NCBI GenBank assembly: GCA_030064795.1
Contig: JASJEI010000007.1
Location: 1-64,000 of the forward strand
Length of the DNA stretch: 64,000 nt
Direction: 5' to 3'
Source: Pleurocapsa sp. MO_226.B13
GTDB lineage: Bacteria; Cyanobacteriota; Cyanobacteriia; Cyanobacteriales; Xenococcaceae
Made by a program: the position numbers and the translations under genes. A model generated the notes under the pieces. That model worked only from the letters and a program-made list of their open reading frames with translations, made no database searches and had not been told where the DNA came from. Below, one piece after another: positions 26,807-35,819 of the stretch; within the stretch, counting starts at the first letter, position 1, and the number at the start of each line of letters is the position of its first letter.

Positions 26807-29800
26807 ATGACAAATAATGCCTCGAATCCTTCTGTAATCATTATTACGGGAATGCACCGTTCTGGCACGTCTTTAACCGCATCTTGGTTACAAAATGCAG
26901 GAGTTTTTCTCGGCGATCGCTTGTTAGATGCTGATAAGGGAAATGTCAAAGGGCATTTTGAGGACTTGGATTTTGTCGAGTTTCATCAGAATGTGTTGCA
27001 ATCTCAAGGTATTAGTATTGCTGGATGGACTAAGAATAATTCGATTAAAGTTCAACAGCAATATTTTGTACCCGCACAAAATTTGATTTTAGCGCGCAAC
27101 GAGCGATCGTTGTGGGGCTGGAAAGATCCTCGAACTACTTTATTTTTGAATTTTTGGTCGAAGTTAATTCCTGAAGCCAAGTATATTTTTGTTTATCGTT
27201 CGCCTTGGGAAGTAGTTGATTCTCTATTTCGTCGGGGAGATGTTATTTTTCGGACTAATCCTAACTTTGCGGTACAGCAGTGGTGTAATTATAATCGAGC
27301 AATTTTAGACTTTTATCAGCGTCGTCAAGAACAATGTTTGCTGTTAGATATTGCCAGTGCGATCGAGAATCCCGATGCGATCGTCGAGCTCATTCAACAG
27401 AAATTTGGCATGGAATTGCGATCGCCTGAATCAGCGTATGAACCCTCGTTATTTCACGTCGATAATCAAGCTCACTATCGTCAGGCTTTAATCACCAAAT
27501 TTTTTCCTCAAGCTATAGATCTTTATCAACAGCTTCAGCAACAGGCAGATCGCAGTAATCGCGCTCTCATTGAACCCCAAGCAATAGAAGTAGCTTGTGA
27601 GTCTTGGATCTTGCAAGATTGGAACGATGTTCGACAAACATTAGCAGAAAAACATCAGGTAGCAACAGAATTAGCTCAAGTCCAACAACAACTTCAGTCG
27701 CGAGATACCCAATTAGCTCAGGTTCAACAACAACTTCAGTCGCGAGATACCCAATTAGCTCAAGTCCAACAACAACTTCAGTCGCGAGATACCCAATTAG
27801 CTCAAGTCCAACAACAACTTCAGTCGCGAGATACCCAATTAGCTCAAGTCCAACAACAACTTCAGTCGCGAGAGACACAATTAGCTCAAGTTCAACAACA
27901 ACTTCAGTCGCAAGAGACACAATTAGCTCAAGTTCAACAACAACTTCAGTCGCAAGATACGCAATTGGCCCAAACTGAAGAATTTAAATCTCAGTATAGT
28001 TCTACACACCACGAACTAGAACAGACTCTAGATAAATTAAGTCGATCGGAAAAACAGCTACAGATAACCAAGATGGAGACAGAAAAATTAAGAAGTCTGG
28101 TTGTAGCGATGGAAACTAGCAAATTTTGGCAGTTGAGACAAACCTGGTTCGCGCTGAAAAAAAAGTTAAACCTCAACAGTTCCGATCTGATTTATCAAGA
28201 TTATTTAGCCTCTAAGAAAAAAAATTTAACCAATGAGCAAGTAATCAATCCTTCCAGGGAGATTGCTCCTTTAGACAAGCACATACAAAAGCTAAAACGT
28301 AATTTTCCCCAAAAAGCGGCCTTAAAAAAAATAGCCAGGGAAGTATCTAAGCTATCGTATCGCTCAGTTGTCGATATCAAAGAGCCTGCTAAAAGCAGAG
28401 ATCCCAAATATCAAAAGTGGCTAGACCAAAATTATCCCAAACCAGGAGAGTTAAATAAAATTCGCGAAGCCTGTCTAGCATTAGCTTATCAACCCTCAAT
28501 TAGTGTTATTGTACCAGTTTATAATCCCGACGCAGATTTCTTGCGTCAGGCGATCGAATCGGTATTAGAACAGGCATATCCTAACTGGGAGCTATGTTTG
28601 GCGGATGATTGTTCTACTAAACCCTATGTGCAGGAGATTTTAACTGAATACGCTCGGCAAGACCAAAGAATCAAGGTTGTCTTTCGAGAGTCAAACGGAC
28701 ATATCTGTAATACTTCCAATTCCGCTTTAGAAGTCGCTACAGGAGAATATATTGCCCTCTTGGATCATGATGATTTGCTGGCACCTCATGCTTTAGCCAA
28801 GGTAGTAAAGTTGCTTAACGAGCATCCAGAGGCAGATTTTATTTACTCTGACGAAGATAAAGTAGACGAGAAAAACCTTCATCAAGATCCTTTCTTTAAG
28901 CCAGATTGGTGTCCCGATTCATTTTTGTCGCGGATGTATACTTGCCATCTGGGAGTTTATCGGCGATCGCTAGTCAACGAGATTGGCAATTTTCGAGTCG
29001 GTTTTGAAGGTAGCCAGGATTACGATCTAGTACTGCGAGTTACCGAGAAGACGGATAAGATTTATCACCTTCCCGATGTGCTTTATCACTGGCGCATTCA
29101 CTCAGAGTCCACCGCCTCTGATTCTGAAGCTAAACCCTACGCAGCTAATGCAGCCCAGAAAGCCATAGCTGAAGCGATCGCCCGCCGAGGCGAACCAGGA
29201 GAAGTAACCACCAAACCTAACTTACCTGGAGTATATACAGTCCGCTATCAAATTAAAGAGCCAAAACTAGTTAGTATTATTATCCCGACCAAAGATTTAG
29301 CCGATACTCTAGATGTCTGTTTGCGGTCTATTTTTAGCAAAACGACTTATCCCAATTACGAAGTCATTGTCATCGATAATGGCAGCAGCGAAGCCAAAAC
29401 TCAAGAGTGTTTTGATTATTGGCGACAACAACAGCCCGAAGGTTTTAAATGTTATGAATACAATGTCCCGTTCAACTATTCTCAGATTAATAACTATGGG
29501 GTAACTAAAGCCCAAGGAGATTACTTACTATTTTTAAATAACGATACCGAAGTAATTACCCCAGACTGGATTGAGGCAATGGTCGAACAGGCGCAACGCC
29601 CGTCCATAGGGGCTGTAGGCGGTTTATTACTCTACCCCGACGATACGATTCAACACGCGGGAGTAGTCCTGGGAATTGGTGGTGTTGCAGGGCATAGTCA
29701 CAAACATTTTCATCTATCTCAGCCTGGATATATTTCCCAACTAGTTTCTACTAACAACTATTCGGCGGTAACGGGAGCTTGCTTGATGTGTCGGCAAGAA

Positions 29801-30091
29801 GTATTTACGGAGATTGGGGGGTTTGAAGAAAAACTGGCGATCGCTTTTAACGATGTCGATCTTTGTCTCAAGATTATCAGTCGTGGTTATCGCAATATTT
29901 ATCTGCCTCATGTAGTCTTATATCACTACGAGTCAAAAAGTAGAGGTTATGAAGATACCCCTAATAAACAGGCTCGTTTTGCCCAAGAAGTAAACTATAT
30001 GAAGCAAAAATGGCAACAAATTTGCGATCGCGACCCTTGCTACAATCCCAACTTAACTATGAATCATGAAGACTACAGCTTAAAGGTTTGA
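26807..30091 (+). CDS. Sulfotransferase - coiled coil - tandem GT2 glycosyltransferase fusion
   Basis: This 1094-residue multidomain protein starts at ATG 26807. A sulfotransferase (about 1-265) has GMHRSGTSLTASWLQ, WGWKDPRTTLF and YRSPWEVVDSLFRRGD. A coiled coil (about 275-440) contains seven 14-residue repeats ((E/Q)LAQVQQQLQSRDT) at 288-385. After a basic linker come two GT2 domains: SISVIVPVYNPDADFLRQAI with DHDDLL (about 565-780), and VSIIIPTKDLADTLDVCLRS with FLNNDTEVI and QHAGVVLG (about 820-1075). GT2 domains transfer sugars from nucleotide sugars. Coupling to a sulfotransferase suggests processive building and sulfation of a surface glycan. No membrane helix is seen, so it is cytosolic or peripherally bound. 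The next gene starts 31 nt downstream. Confidence 0.93.
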   Translation: MTNNASNPSVIIITGMHRSGTSLTASWLQNAGVFLGDRLLDADKGNVKGHFEDLDFVEFHQNVLQSQGISIAGWTKNNSIKVQQQYFVPAQNLILARNERSLWGWKDPRTTLFLNFWSKLIPEAKYIFVYRSPWEVVDSLFRRGDVIFRTNPNFAVQQWCNYNRAILDFYQRRQEQCLLLDIASAIENPDAIVELIQQKFGMELRSPESAYEPSLFHVDNQAHYRQALITKFFPQAIDLYQQLQQQADRSNRALIEPQAIEVACESWILQDWNDVRQTLAEKHQVATELAQVQQQLQSRDTQLAQVQQQLQSRDTQLAQVQQQLQSRDTQLAQVQQQLQSRDTQLAQVQQQLQSRETQLAQVQQQLQSQETQLAQVQQQLQSQDTQLAQTEEFKSQYSSTHHELEQTLDKLSRSEKQLQITKMETEKLRSLVVAMETSKFWQLRQTWFALKKKLNLNSSDLIYQDYLASKKKNLTNEQVINPSREIAPLDKHIQKLKRNFPQKAALKKIAREVSKLSYRSVVDIKEPAKSRDPKYQKWLDQNYPKPGELNKIREACLALAYQPSISVIVPVYNPDADFLRQAIESVLEQAYPNWELCLADDCSTKPYVQEILTEYARQDQRIKVVFRESNGHICNTSNSALEVATGEYIALLDHDDLLAPHALAKVVKLLNEHPEADFIYSDEDKVDEKNLHQDPFFKPDWCPDSFLSRMYTCHLGVYRRSLVNEIGNFRVGFEGSQDYDLVLRVTEKTDKIYHLPDVLYHWRIHSESTASDSEAKPYAANAAQKAIAEAIARRGEPGEVTTKPNLPGVYTVRYQIKEPKLVSIIIPTKDLADTLDVCLRSIFSKTTYPNYEVIVIDNGSSEAKTQECFDYWRQQQPEGFKCYEYNVPFNYSQINNYGVTKAQGDYLLFLNNDTEVITPDWIEAMVEQAQRPSIGAVGGLLLYPDDTIQHAGVVLGIGGVAGHSHKHFHLSQPGYISQLVSTNNYSAVTGACLMCRQEVFTEIGGFEEKLAIAFNDVDLCLKIISRGYRNIYLPHVVLYHYESKSRGYEDTPNKQARFAQEVNYMKQKWQQICDRDPCYNPNLTMNHEDYSLKV
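27668..27961 (+). repeat. Coding tandem repeat, 42 bp x 7
   Basis: Seven near-identical 42-bp units encode (E/Q)LAQVQQQLQS(R/Q)(D/E)T and are followed by a partial eighth starting at 27962. The first units are almost identical at the DNA level, which implies recent expansion. The heptad spacing fits a coiled coil. Confidence 0.95.
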
Positions 30092-30122
30092 ATTAAAAAG
30101 GATTCAATTACTAATTATCAAC

Positions 30123-32537
30123 ATGACGACGATCGAAGCTAATAGACAAACTACAACTAGGGTCATTTTACTAATCATTGGCTTGCTTTTTTTGGGCTAT
30201 TGTCTGCTAACTGTCTTACCTTGGGAACCTACTGCCTATGGGTTTCATCTCGATGCATCTTGGGCAAGTGCGGTTCATGTAGCATTTAAAGATCGCATTC
30301 AATTTGGTCGAGATTTTATTTATACTTATGGGCCCTATGGATTTTTGCGGGTGGCTCGCAACTTCTTCCCCGAAACCTACGGCTATGGCTTTGGTTTTAG
30401 TATTTTAATCGCGATCGCAGTCTGGGCAGGATTGTTTCGGCTGGTGCGCTATTGTGTCAGTCGTGGTGATGGTTCGCTGATTTTCTTAATTCCTCTGCTG
30501 GGATTTTTTCCCAATCAGATTCTCTCGATAGATTCTTTTCAATTTCCCATCATCATCTTACCCTTGGTGCTGTATTTTTATGTCAGCAAGCGTATGAGTC
30601 CAGCATTAGTCTTGACGATTATCAATGCTGCTTTGTCTAGTTTGACCAAGCATACTTACTTGCTCCTATGCATTACCTTTATGGTCTTGATTACTATCGA
30701 TGAATTGGGCAAATTAAAACGAGTCCCCCAAGTCGCCCCAGTTTATTTGGCTTTTCTCTGGTTATTTTGGGTATTTGCAGCACAAGATCTGGCTAATGTC
30801 CCTGCTTATATTATCAATGGCTTGGAAATAGTTCGGGGTTTTAGCGCGGTTATGGGTATCGCCGGCCCAGTCAATGAGGTAATTCTCTATGTACTGGCGA
30901 CTGGGATCTTTTTGCTCTCAATTGGGATCGTTGAAGCTCGAAATCGCGGTTGGTGGGGAATGTTACCGACTTTGGGTTTGGCAGCAATCTTGTTTATCAC
31001 TTTTAAAGGGGCATTTACCCGCCATGATACCCATGCGTTACAAGCTCTATTTAATGTTACTCCTGTAATGTTAATCTTTACTGCCGTGCTTTGGTCGTCT
31101 ATAAAAAGCAGTGTTTGGCGGGTCGGCAAGCAGATTAAATTATCTCTGACCTTATTATTAGGTACGAGTGCTTTGTTGATGACAGTCCTGGGTTCGATTA
31201 TCCTCAATCACTATTTCAATTATGGTTATGGCATATATAGTTTAGAAGTTGTCGAACACAACACGACTAAACTCACTCAGGTAATTAAAGTCTTGAGTGG
31301 AAAAGAAGATTTTCAGGCAATTGCCACCCAGGGCAAAACCTATATCCAAACCAGAAATCCTCTCTCGGCAGTATCGGGAACAGTAGATTTATATCCGAAC
31401 GAGATAGCTACCATTTTTGCTTACGATCTGCCCTATAAACCACGACCAGTCATCCAGAGTTTCTCGGCATACACTAGTAAGTTAGCTCGACTCAATGCCC
31501 AACATTTAAAACAGCCTGACGCACCAGAAGCTATTTTATTCGATCTAAAGCCGATCGACGGGCATTTAGCCAGTTTTGAAGATGGACTTTCCTGGCCAGA
31601 AATTTTAACTCTTTACGAGATTACTAATATCGAAGGACGCTATTTGGTTATGCAGCGTAGTTCTCAACCCCGCCAATATCAGCTCGAACCCCTAACTGAG
31701 GAAGTCGATCTGGCTTTTAATCAATGGTTTGATGTTTCTAATACTCAAGAGCCTGTTTGGGCAAAAATTGAACTCCATCCCAACTTGTTGGGAAAACTCA
31801 CTACTGCTGCTTTGAGATTACCCCCATTATATATAGAAATAGAAACGGCGGACGGGATAAAGACGAGATACCGCACAATTGGCGATGTCATGAGTGAGGG
31901 TTTTCTGCTTTCTCCTACCCTGTCTAATCGTTGGGATTTTTTAGACTTTGCCGTTCCAGATTGGCAAGATAAACTAAATCAAAAACAAGTAACCAGATTT
32001 CGGATTATTAATGAGGGTTTCAATTCCAGGCTATATCCCCAGACATATCAATTGAGCCTCAGTCAGCTACAGTTTACCCGACAAAGCTTTGCTCAAATTC
32101 CTGGTTGGCAAGAGTGGAGTAGTCAATTAATACCCAAACCCTTAGATGGCGGGTTACAAAGAATTGATGAAATTAATGGCGAGGATAAGACTGGCTGGAT
32201 GGCTCACGCACCAATGAAAATGCAAATCGATCTAGAGCAGAAAACACAAAGTTTCTCTTTTAGCTTTGGTATTTTAGACGAAGGTGTAGAAAACGCCTTG
32301 AAGGAAAATGAAGGTGATGGAGTAGAATTTAGAATCAGTGCTTGGCACGCCGATGGTCGAGAAGAAATACTCTTCGATCGCAAGTTGCAGCCCAGAAGCA
32401 AGCCAGAAGATCGGGGAATACAGCAGGGAAGTATCGATCTCAGTCAAGTTGACGCATCAAAATTGATCGTCGAAACCGTACCAGGTGAAGACAATCGTTG
32501 GGACTGGTCTTATTGGTCGCAGTTAAGGGTTGATTAG
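30123..32537 (+). CDS. Large polytopic membrane protein, GT-C glycosyltransferase-like
   Basis: The 804 residues include roughly ten hydrophobic segments in the first 360, beginning with VILLIIGLLFLGYCLLTVL. A long soluble C-terminal domain (about 380-804) is predicted to be exported. The first external loop carries FHLDASWASAVHVAF and YTYGPYGFL, resembling the acidic loop of polyprenyl-phosphate-sugar-dependent GT-C enzymes. Homology is inferred from architecture only. It lies 31 nt after the sulfotransferase-GT2 fusion and 54 nt before the GtrA-GT2 gene, strongly suggesting one operon. A plausible role is transfer of a lipid-linked sugar to a glycan on the outer face. The C-terminal domain resembles nothing I can name. 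Confidence 0.75.
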   Translation: MTTIEANRQTTTRVILLIIGLLFLGYCLLTVLPWEPTAYGFHLDASWASAVHVAFKDRIQFGRDFIYTYGPYGFLRVARNFFPETYGYGFGFSILIAIAVWAGLFRLVRYCVSRGDGSLIFLIPLLGFFPNQILSIDSFQFPIIILPLVLYFYVSKRMSPALVLTIINAALSSLTKHTYLLLCITFMVLITIDELGKLKRVPQVAPVYLAFLWLFWVFAAQDLANVPAYIINGLEIVRGFSAVMGIAGPVNEVILYVLATGIFLLSIGIVEARNRGWWGMLPTLGLAAILFITFKGAFTRHDTHALQALFNVTPVMLIFTAVLWSSIKSSVWRVGKQIKLSLTLLLGTSALLMTVLGSIILNHYFNYGYGIYSLEVVEHNTTKLTQVIKVLSGKEDFQAIATQGKTYIQTRNPLSAVSGTVDLYPNEIATIFAYDLPYKPRPVIQSFSAYTSKLARLNAQHLKQPDAPEAILFDLKPIDGHLASFEDGLSWPEILTLYEITNIEGRYLVMQRSSQPRQYQLEPLTEEVDLAFNQWFDVSNTQEPVWAKIELHPNLLGKLTTAALRLPPLYIEIETADGIKTRYRTIGDVMSEGFLLSPTLSNRWDFLDFAVPDWQDKLNQKQVTRFRIINEGFNSRLYPQTYQLSLSQLQFTRQSFAQIPGWQEWSSQLIPKPLDGGLQRIDEINGEDKTGWMAHAPMKMQIDLEQKTQSFSFSFGILDEGVENALKENEGDGVEFRISAWHADGREEILFDRKLQPRSKPEDRGIQQGSIDLSQVDASKLIVETVPGEDNRWDWSYWSQLRVD

Positions 32538-32591
32538 CTGGAAATCGAGGAAAATTTTTGTATTATTGTTTAGTTGTGAGGAGTAAAGTTA

Positions 32592-33857
32592 TTGAAGTTA
32601 TTTCAACAGCGCATTGTAAAATTTCTCTTTGGTGGTGGTGTCGCAGCAGCCTTCAATTTATTACTGATTTATATTTTGATTGAATGGTTGGGGTTTGATA
32701 CGGCTCTGTTACGCAATTTGGCAAATATTATTGCGATCGAACTATCCCTAATCTTCAGCTTTTTTATCTATCGGATTTGGGTTTGGCCGGGGGGAGTATG
32801 GCGTATTTCCTCAGTTTTATTTAAGCAACTGCCTCTCTATCATTTATCCGCAGGTACGGCAGTCTTATTGCGGATTTTGGTCGTCTTTCCCCTGTTAGAT
32901 AAATTGGGAGTAGACTATGGCATCAATACCATAATTGGAGTTTTACTGAGTGCGATTACTAACTATTTAATTAGCGATCGCCTTGTCTTCAAGCCCGAAG
33001 AAACCGAGCTACACTATCCTGAAGGCTTGGAAAGTTCTCAACATCCAGATCGAGCTAAAAATCGCTCCAAATTTAACCAGAGTAAAACCGCCGTTAAATT
33101 ATTTTCCATTGTCATCCCCGCCTACAATGAAGAAGGATGCATTGCTAAGACGATTGAATCTCTGACCCAAACCCTAGACGAAGCGATAATTCCCCACGAA
33201 ATTTTAGTAGTCAACGATAACAGTCGCGATCGCACTGAAGCCATCTTACAAGATATTTGTGCTTACAATCATCGCGTCCGCTACATCAACAATTATTATC
33301 CCAATGGTTTTGGTTTTGCAGTACGCTGCGGAGTCGAGAATTTTGCTGGAGATGCAGTAGCAATTGTCATGGCGGATAGTTCTGATTCTCCAGACGACCT
33401 AGTAAGTTACTATCACAAGCTGCAAGAAGGTTATGAATGCGTATTTGGTTCGCGCTTTATTCGAGGCGGAAAAATAATTGACTATCCCATTCATAAGTTA
33501 TCGATCAATCGCCTAGCAAATCTATTTGTTAAAGTCTTGTTTGGATTTAAATACAATGATACGACTAATGCTTTCAAAGCTTATCGTCGCGAAGTAATTG
33601 AAGGGATTTTTCCTTTGATCTCCCATCACTTTAACTTAACCGTAGAAATGCCTTTAAAAGCGATAATTCGCGGTTATTCCTACACCACGATTCCTATTTC
33701 CTGGCGCAACCGTCAAACGGGAGTTTCTAAACTGAAAATCAAAGAAATGGGCAGTCGTTATTTATTTATTACTCTTTACCTCTTTTTAGAAAAAATGTTG
33801 TCTCGTGGCGATTATGTCCGCAAGTCATCCCCTTCTTTGGTAAAAACAGGTAATTAG
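32592..33857 (+). CDS. GtrA-like membrane domain fused to GT2 glycosyltransferase
   Basis: The protein has 421 residues and starts at TTG 32592. An N-terminal GtrA-like domain of about four helices (VKFLFGGGVAAAFNLLLIYILIE, ALLRNLANIIAIELSLIFSFF, NYLISDRLVF) spans about 1-135. A linker and a dolichyl-phosphate-mannose-synthase-type GT2 domain (about 172-400) follow, with VIPAYNEEGCI, VNDNSRD, MADSSDSPDDL and WRNRQTGVSKLK. GtrA proteins are thought to flip polyprenyl-phosphate sugars, while the GT2 domain makes them. The fusion would couple synthesis and flipping. It is in the middle of the glycan operon, 34 nt before the epimerase. Confidence 0.9.
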   Translation: MKLFQQRIVKFLFGGGVAAAFNLLLIYILIEWLGFDTALLRNLANIIAIELSLIFSFFIYRIWVWPGGVWRISSVLFKQLPLYHLSAGTAVLLRILVVFPLLDKLGVDYGINTIIGVLLSAITNYLISDRLVFKPEETELHYPEGLESSQHPDRAKNRSKFNQSKTAVKLFSIVIPAYNEEGCIAKTIESLTQTLDEAIIPHEILVVNDNSRDRTEAILQDICAYNHRVRYINNYYPNGFGFAVRCGVENFAGDAVAIVMADSSDSPDDLVSYYHKLQEGYECVFGSRFIRGGKIIDYPIHKLSINRLANLFVKVLFGFKYNDTTNAFKAYRREVIEGIFPLISHHFNLTVEMPLKAIIRGYSYTTIPISWRNRQTGVSKLKIKEMGSRYLFITLYLFLEKMLSRGDYVRKSSPSLVKTGN

Positions 33858-33891
33858 TTGGAATCAGTTTTTTAAGAATTTTCAAGATTGA

Positions 33892-34959
33892 ATGAGTAAC
33901 AAAATTTTAATCTCAGGAGGTGCTGGTTTTGTTGGTAGTTCCCTGGCAATTGGACTAAAACAATTACATCCAGACTGGAAGATCGTTTGTTTAGACAATC
34001 TACGACGTAGAGGTTCAGAACTAAATTTACCTCGGTTTAAAGCCTTGGGAATTGAGTTTACCCACGGCGATGTCCGCTTCACTGACGATCTAGATCCTCA
34101 AGTTCTAGATGTCGATCTAATTGTTGACTGTTCGGCCGAACCTTCAGTCCTAGCTGGCGTTAGTTCGCCTCAATATGTCCTCAATACCAACCTAGTCGGC
34201 ACGATTAATATTCTAGAATTAGCCAGAAAAACCCAGGCTGGTTTATTATTTCTCTCTACGAGTCGGGTTTATTCGATCGCGCCTCTATCCAATCTTAATA
34301 TTATCGAAACTTCGACTAGATTGGAACTTGCTAGCGAGCAAACTATCCCTGGAGTATCTTATCAAGGCATTACCGAAGACTTTCCCCTCGATAGCTATCG
34401 TTCTCTCTATGGTACGACCAAGCTGGCATCGGAACTTTTAATTGCTGAATATCGACAATCCTATGGTTTACAGGCGATTGTCAACCGTTGCGGTATCCTG
34501 ACTGGCCCCTGGCAAATGGGTAAGGTAGATCAGGGAGTAGTAGTACTGTGGTTGGCCGCTCACTATTTCCGTAAGTCTCTTAAGTATATCGGCTATGGTG
34601 GTACGGGCAAACAAGTCAGAGATTTTCTCCACGTTCGTGACTTATTGAGGTTAGTAGATTACCAATTAAACAATTTTGACTCCCTAGATGGAGATGTCTT
34701 AAACGTGGGTGGTGGCAGATATAGCAATCTTTCTCTCCTAGAAATGACGCATTTGTGTCAAGAAATTACGGGAAACACCATTGAGATCGAGCCTGTAACT
34801 ACCGAAAGAACGGGAGATATTCCAATTTATATCACCGATTGCGATCGCCTACAGCAAAAAATTCAATGGCAACCTAAGATTAAACCACAAGAAACTTTTG
34901 CAGATATTTATAACTGGATTGTCGCTCATGAGGATAGTTTGCGTCCAATTTTAGCTTGA
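33892..34959 (+). CDS. NAD-dependent epimerase/dehydratase, CDP-paratose 2-epimerase-like
   Basis: This is a 355-residue extended short-chain dehydrogenase. The dinucleotide motif is ISGGAGFVGSSLA at the N-terminus, with LDNLRRRGSELNLPRF and HGDVRFTDDL typical of the CDP-paratose/tyvelose epimerase subgroup. The catalytic YGTTK motif and a NRCGILTGPWQMG segment follow, then VRDFLHVRDLLRLVDYQ and a C-terminal ERTGDIPIYITD. It converts a nucleotide sugar, probably supplying an unusual hexose for the cluster's glycosyltransferases. It is the last intact gene of the operon. Confidence 0.9.
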   Translation: MSNKILISGGAGFVGSSLAIGLKQLHPDWKIVCLDNLRRRGSELNLPRFKALGIEFTHGDVRFTDDLDPQVLDVDLIVDCSAEPSVLAGVSSPQYVLNTNLVGTINILELARKTQAGLLFLSTSRVYSIAPLSNLNIIETSTRLELASEQTIPGVSYQGITEDFPLDSYRSLYGTTKLASELLIAEYRQSYGLQAIVNRCGILTGPWQMGKVDQGVVVLWLAAHYFRKSLKYIGYGGTGKQVRDFLHVRDLLRLVDYQLNNFDSLDGDVLNVGGGRYSNLSLLEMTHLCQEITGNTIEIEPVTTERTGDIPIYITDCDRLQQKIQWQPKIKPQETFADIYNWIVAHEDSLRPILA

Positions 34960-35027
34960 ATTCAACCAGATTGAACCGTGAGGCATAATTCGGTTTCTGA
35001 TAATATCTTCAGGGTGCATCAGCGGCC

Positions 35028-35321
35028 TTGTTTTCTTTTCAGAAGGTGAGGTTTAAATTCTTCTTTTCGGGGAGTGAATATATAAGAAAAGCGATCGCTG
35101 AAATTATTGGTTGGCAGGGTAAAGTAGTTATCGTTCCTAAAAGCCAGATGCTCGACAGTTGGAACTTTGAGGCTAATCTCGACCAACACTGGATTACAGA
35201 TTCAACTCGCATTCGCACTGAATTAGGCTACAGAGAAATTTGCGATCGCCAGCTATCAAGATTAAAAATACTAGAAAAAATAAAAAAATGCTCGAACTAT
35301 TTTTGTTTGATTAAAAATTAG
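35028..35321 (+). pseudogene. C-terminal fragment of an epimerase/reductase-like protein
   Basis: The frame reads KAIAEIIGWQGKVVIVPKSQM followed by LDQHWITDSTRIRTELGYRE, resembling the C-terminal end of NAD-dependent epimerase/reductase proteins, where substrate residues and the TSRIR.ELGY motif lie. The Rossmann fold is absent. It sits at the end of the glycan operon and may be debris of a second sugar-modifying enzyme. Confidence 0.55.
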
Positions 35322-35381
35322 AAACATTCTGTTAAATTATTTTAAAACAATTTTAGTCAAGTTGTCCGACACCATAACGAG

Positions 35382-35650
35382 CTAGAAGATATGTACATTT
35401 GTCGTAGATTCTTTTAGCTGTAACTGACTGATAATTACTATTATTTTTATATACTCAACTACAACTTGCCAAAAATCACTAATTGCCGTTTCCATTTCTG
35501 CTAATTCTATATAAGCCGATCCCCGCCTATAATAAGCTCTTAAAAATTCTGTAGATACAGAATGAAATTGAATAATACGCTCAAAATCGTTTATGGCATT
35601 TCTAAAGTTTTTCAAACCAAAATAAGCTAATCCTCTATCAAGATAACTGC
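35382..35650 (-). pseudogene. TPR-protein fragment
   Basis: The frame LDRGLAYFGLKNFRNAINDFERII followed by AYYRRGSAYIELAEMETAISDFWQ contains two tetratricopeptide-like helix pairs. The upstream part is missing and the C-terminal tail is nonconserved. Probably a gene fragment. Confidence 0.45.
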
Positions 35651-35819
35651 TCTACTTAAGCTATGAATTAATTATAAGATCGCGATCGCCAAGATCGAGA
35701 TGATTCTCTTCAAAAAAAAATCAGGCGATCTCGCCTAAACTTGGAAAGTATCTCAATTAAATAGGTTGAATTATTTAGTAGAGTAAATGAGAAGATAAGG
35801 AAGAATTTTTTGATGAAGG

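Noticed and set aside
27668..27961. Regular direct repeats that might be a CRISPR array
   Set aside because: Units are head-to-tail with no unique spacers and lie in frame inside a coiled-coil coding sequence.
27604..27978. Plus- and minus-strand ORFs of SSPTTTSVARYPI / LATEVVVGLELIGY type
   Set aside because: They are alternative-frame and antisense readings of the 42-bp coding repeat inside the fusion gene.
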